In this document: piece by piece, positions 4,785 to 5,320 of the stretch
Layout of the letters: each line of letters opens with the position of its first letter
How positions within the stretch are numbered: the first letter of the stretch is position 1
Assembly (NCBI GenBank): GCA_903898475.1
Contig: CAIUFU010000020.1
Location: 1-5,320 of the forward strand
Length of the DNA: 5,320 bases
Direction of reading: 5' to 3'
DNA from: an uncultured Alphaproteobacteria bacterium
GTDB lineage: Bacteria > Pseudomonadota > Alphaproteobacteria > Rickettsiales > UBA1997
Notes under the pieces: model-generated
Databases searched by the model: none
The model's input: the letters and a program-made list of their open reading frames with translations, nothing else
Told to the model about the DNA's origin: nothing
Position numbers and translations under genes: made by a program

Positions 4785-5320
4785 ATGCCAAAATCATCCA
4801 CTCAAAAAGCCCTCGATATTTTATCAACTTGGACGGCTTTGGAGGTTTTGTGCAACCAAGAATTTAAAAAAGAAAATTTCAGAAGCCTCGTAGCTTTACT
4901 CCCAAACAGTCCTCTGCCTTGGGCCTTCGATGCGGAAAAACCTCCTCAAGGTAAAAAATATTTTTACCAAATAATCGTTGGCACGATCAATTTAGAAAAG
5001 TCACAGCTGCAGCTGTTGCAAAAATATTCAGACAAAAATCCCGAAAAAGAAAAATCAAAAGGAGAGTCAATCATCGCCACTATTGCGGTTGACCAAGATG
5101 GTTTTTTGGCGGCGGATAAAATTTCTGTGACGATATCGAGCTTTGCTTGGGGCGCTCCAGAGGCTTTATCTGGAAATTTAAAAGATTTAGCAAATTGGCC
5201 AAAGGTAGAAAATTATCTAGCTGAAAAGTTTGACGATTTTCTGCGCAGAAATTTTGATAACGGCGCCAGAATGCCGATCAACTACGCTTTGATTGAAGAG
5301 GCTTACGAATATCTGACCGA
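4785..5320 (+). CDS. Partial large protein, possible superfamily I helicase N-terminus (runs off right edge)
   Basis: ATG 4785, 14 bases after the toxin stop, opens a frame with no stop to the window end (178 complete codons). The protein begins MPKSSTQKALDILSTWTALEVL. It contains SPLPWAFD, KKYFYQIIVGTINLE, LLQKYSDKNPEKEKSKGES, IIATIAVDQDGFL, ISSFAWGAPEALSGNLKDL and INYALIEEAYEYL. From memory, this succession (ALEVL, LPW, YQ-x-x-x-G, YxDxxPE, SSFxWGxPxAL, IxxAYExL) marks the N-terminal region of large bacterial superfamily I DNA/RNA helicase-like proteins (COG1112 type). The ATPase motifs would lie beyond the window and are not seen, so the assignment is tentative. No Shine-Dalgarno sequence is present, only an A-rich leader. 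The spacing and lack of a terminator suggest cotranscription with module 2. Confidence 0.6.
   Translation, partial: MPKSSTQKALDILSTWTALEVLCNQEFKKENFRSLVALLPNSPLPWAFDAEKPPQGKKYFYQIIVGTINLEKSQLQLLQKYSDKNPEKEKSKGESIIATIAVDQDGFLAADKISVTISSFAWGAPEALSGNLKDLANWPKVENYLAEKFDDFLRRNFDNGARMPINYALIEEAYEYLT

Noticed and set aside
1..5320. CRISPR array, tRNA/rRNA genes, insertion sequences
   Set aside because: Reading both strands showed no spaced identical repeats, tRNA-like cloverleaf, rRNA signature or transposase motif.

Overview
The window is AT-rich bacterial DNA. A lipobox-type secreted protein suggests a Gram-negative host. Almost no gene has a clear Shine-Dalgarno sequence, and A-rich leaders are common. 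This would fit an AT-rich proteobacterium or a similar lineage, but nothing here fixes the taxon. No rRNA, tRNA, IS element or CRISPR array is visible. The gene content (two toxin-antitoxin pairs, a coding remnant and a probable large helicase-like gene) looks like an accessory or defence island.

Layout. Bases 1-127 hold the start of an unidentified reverse-strand reading frame that runs off the left edge. Bases 128-364 have no convincing gene, only a weak 39-codon ORF. Bases 365-467 are a regulatory region with two similar 30-bp direct repeats, each containing a 17-bp imperfect palindrome, plus a sigma70-like promoter. Module 1 follows: an AbiEi-type antitoxin/repressor (477-1283) overlapping by 4 bp an AbiEii-type nucleotidyltransferase toxin (1280-2167). 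A small lipoprotein gene (2243-2857) comes next, with no visible terminator separating it from the toxin. It ends at a strong Rho-independent terminator (2883-2915).

Bases 2885-3082 form a start-less but coding-looking frame, probably a gene remnant. A perfect 11-bp inverted repeat (3054-3085) then precedes module 2: a DUF6088-type antitoxin/regulator (3116-3727) overlapping by 1 bp a second, longer AbiEii/AbiGii-type nucleotidyltransferase (3727-4770). Fourteen bases later an ORF (4785 to beyond 5320) starts and runs off the right edge. Its N-terminus resembles that of large superfamily I helicase-like proteins.

How the genes work together (inference from families): each regulator-nucleotidyltransferase pair is a two-gene toxin-antitoxin system. 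The upstream protein would repress its own promoter and neutralise the toxin, and the toxin would modify RNA (for example tRNA) by nucleotide transfer. The two pairs belong to clearly different subfamilies, so they are not a recent duplication. The helicase-like gene closely linked to module 2 is the part most likely to reveal a larger defence operon beyond the window.
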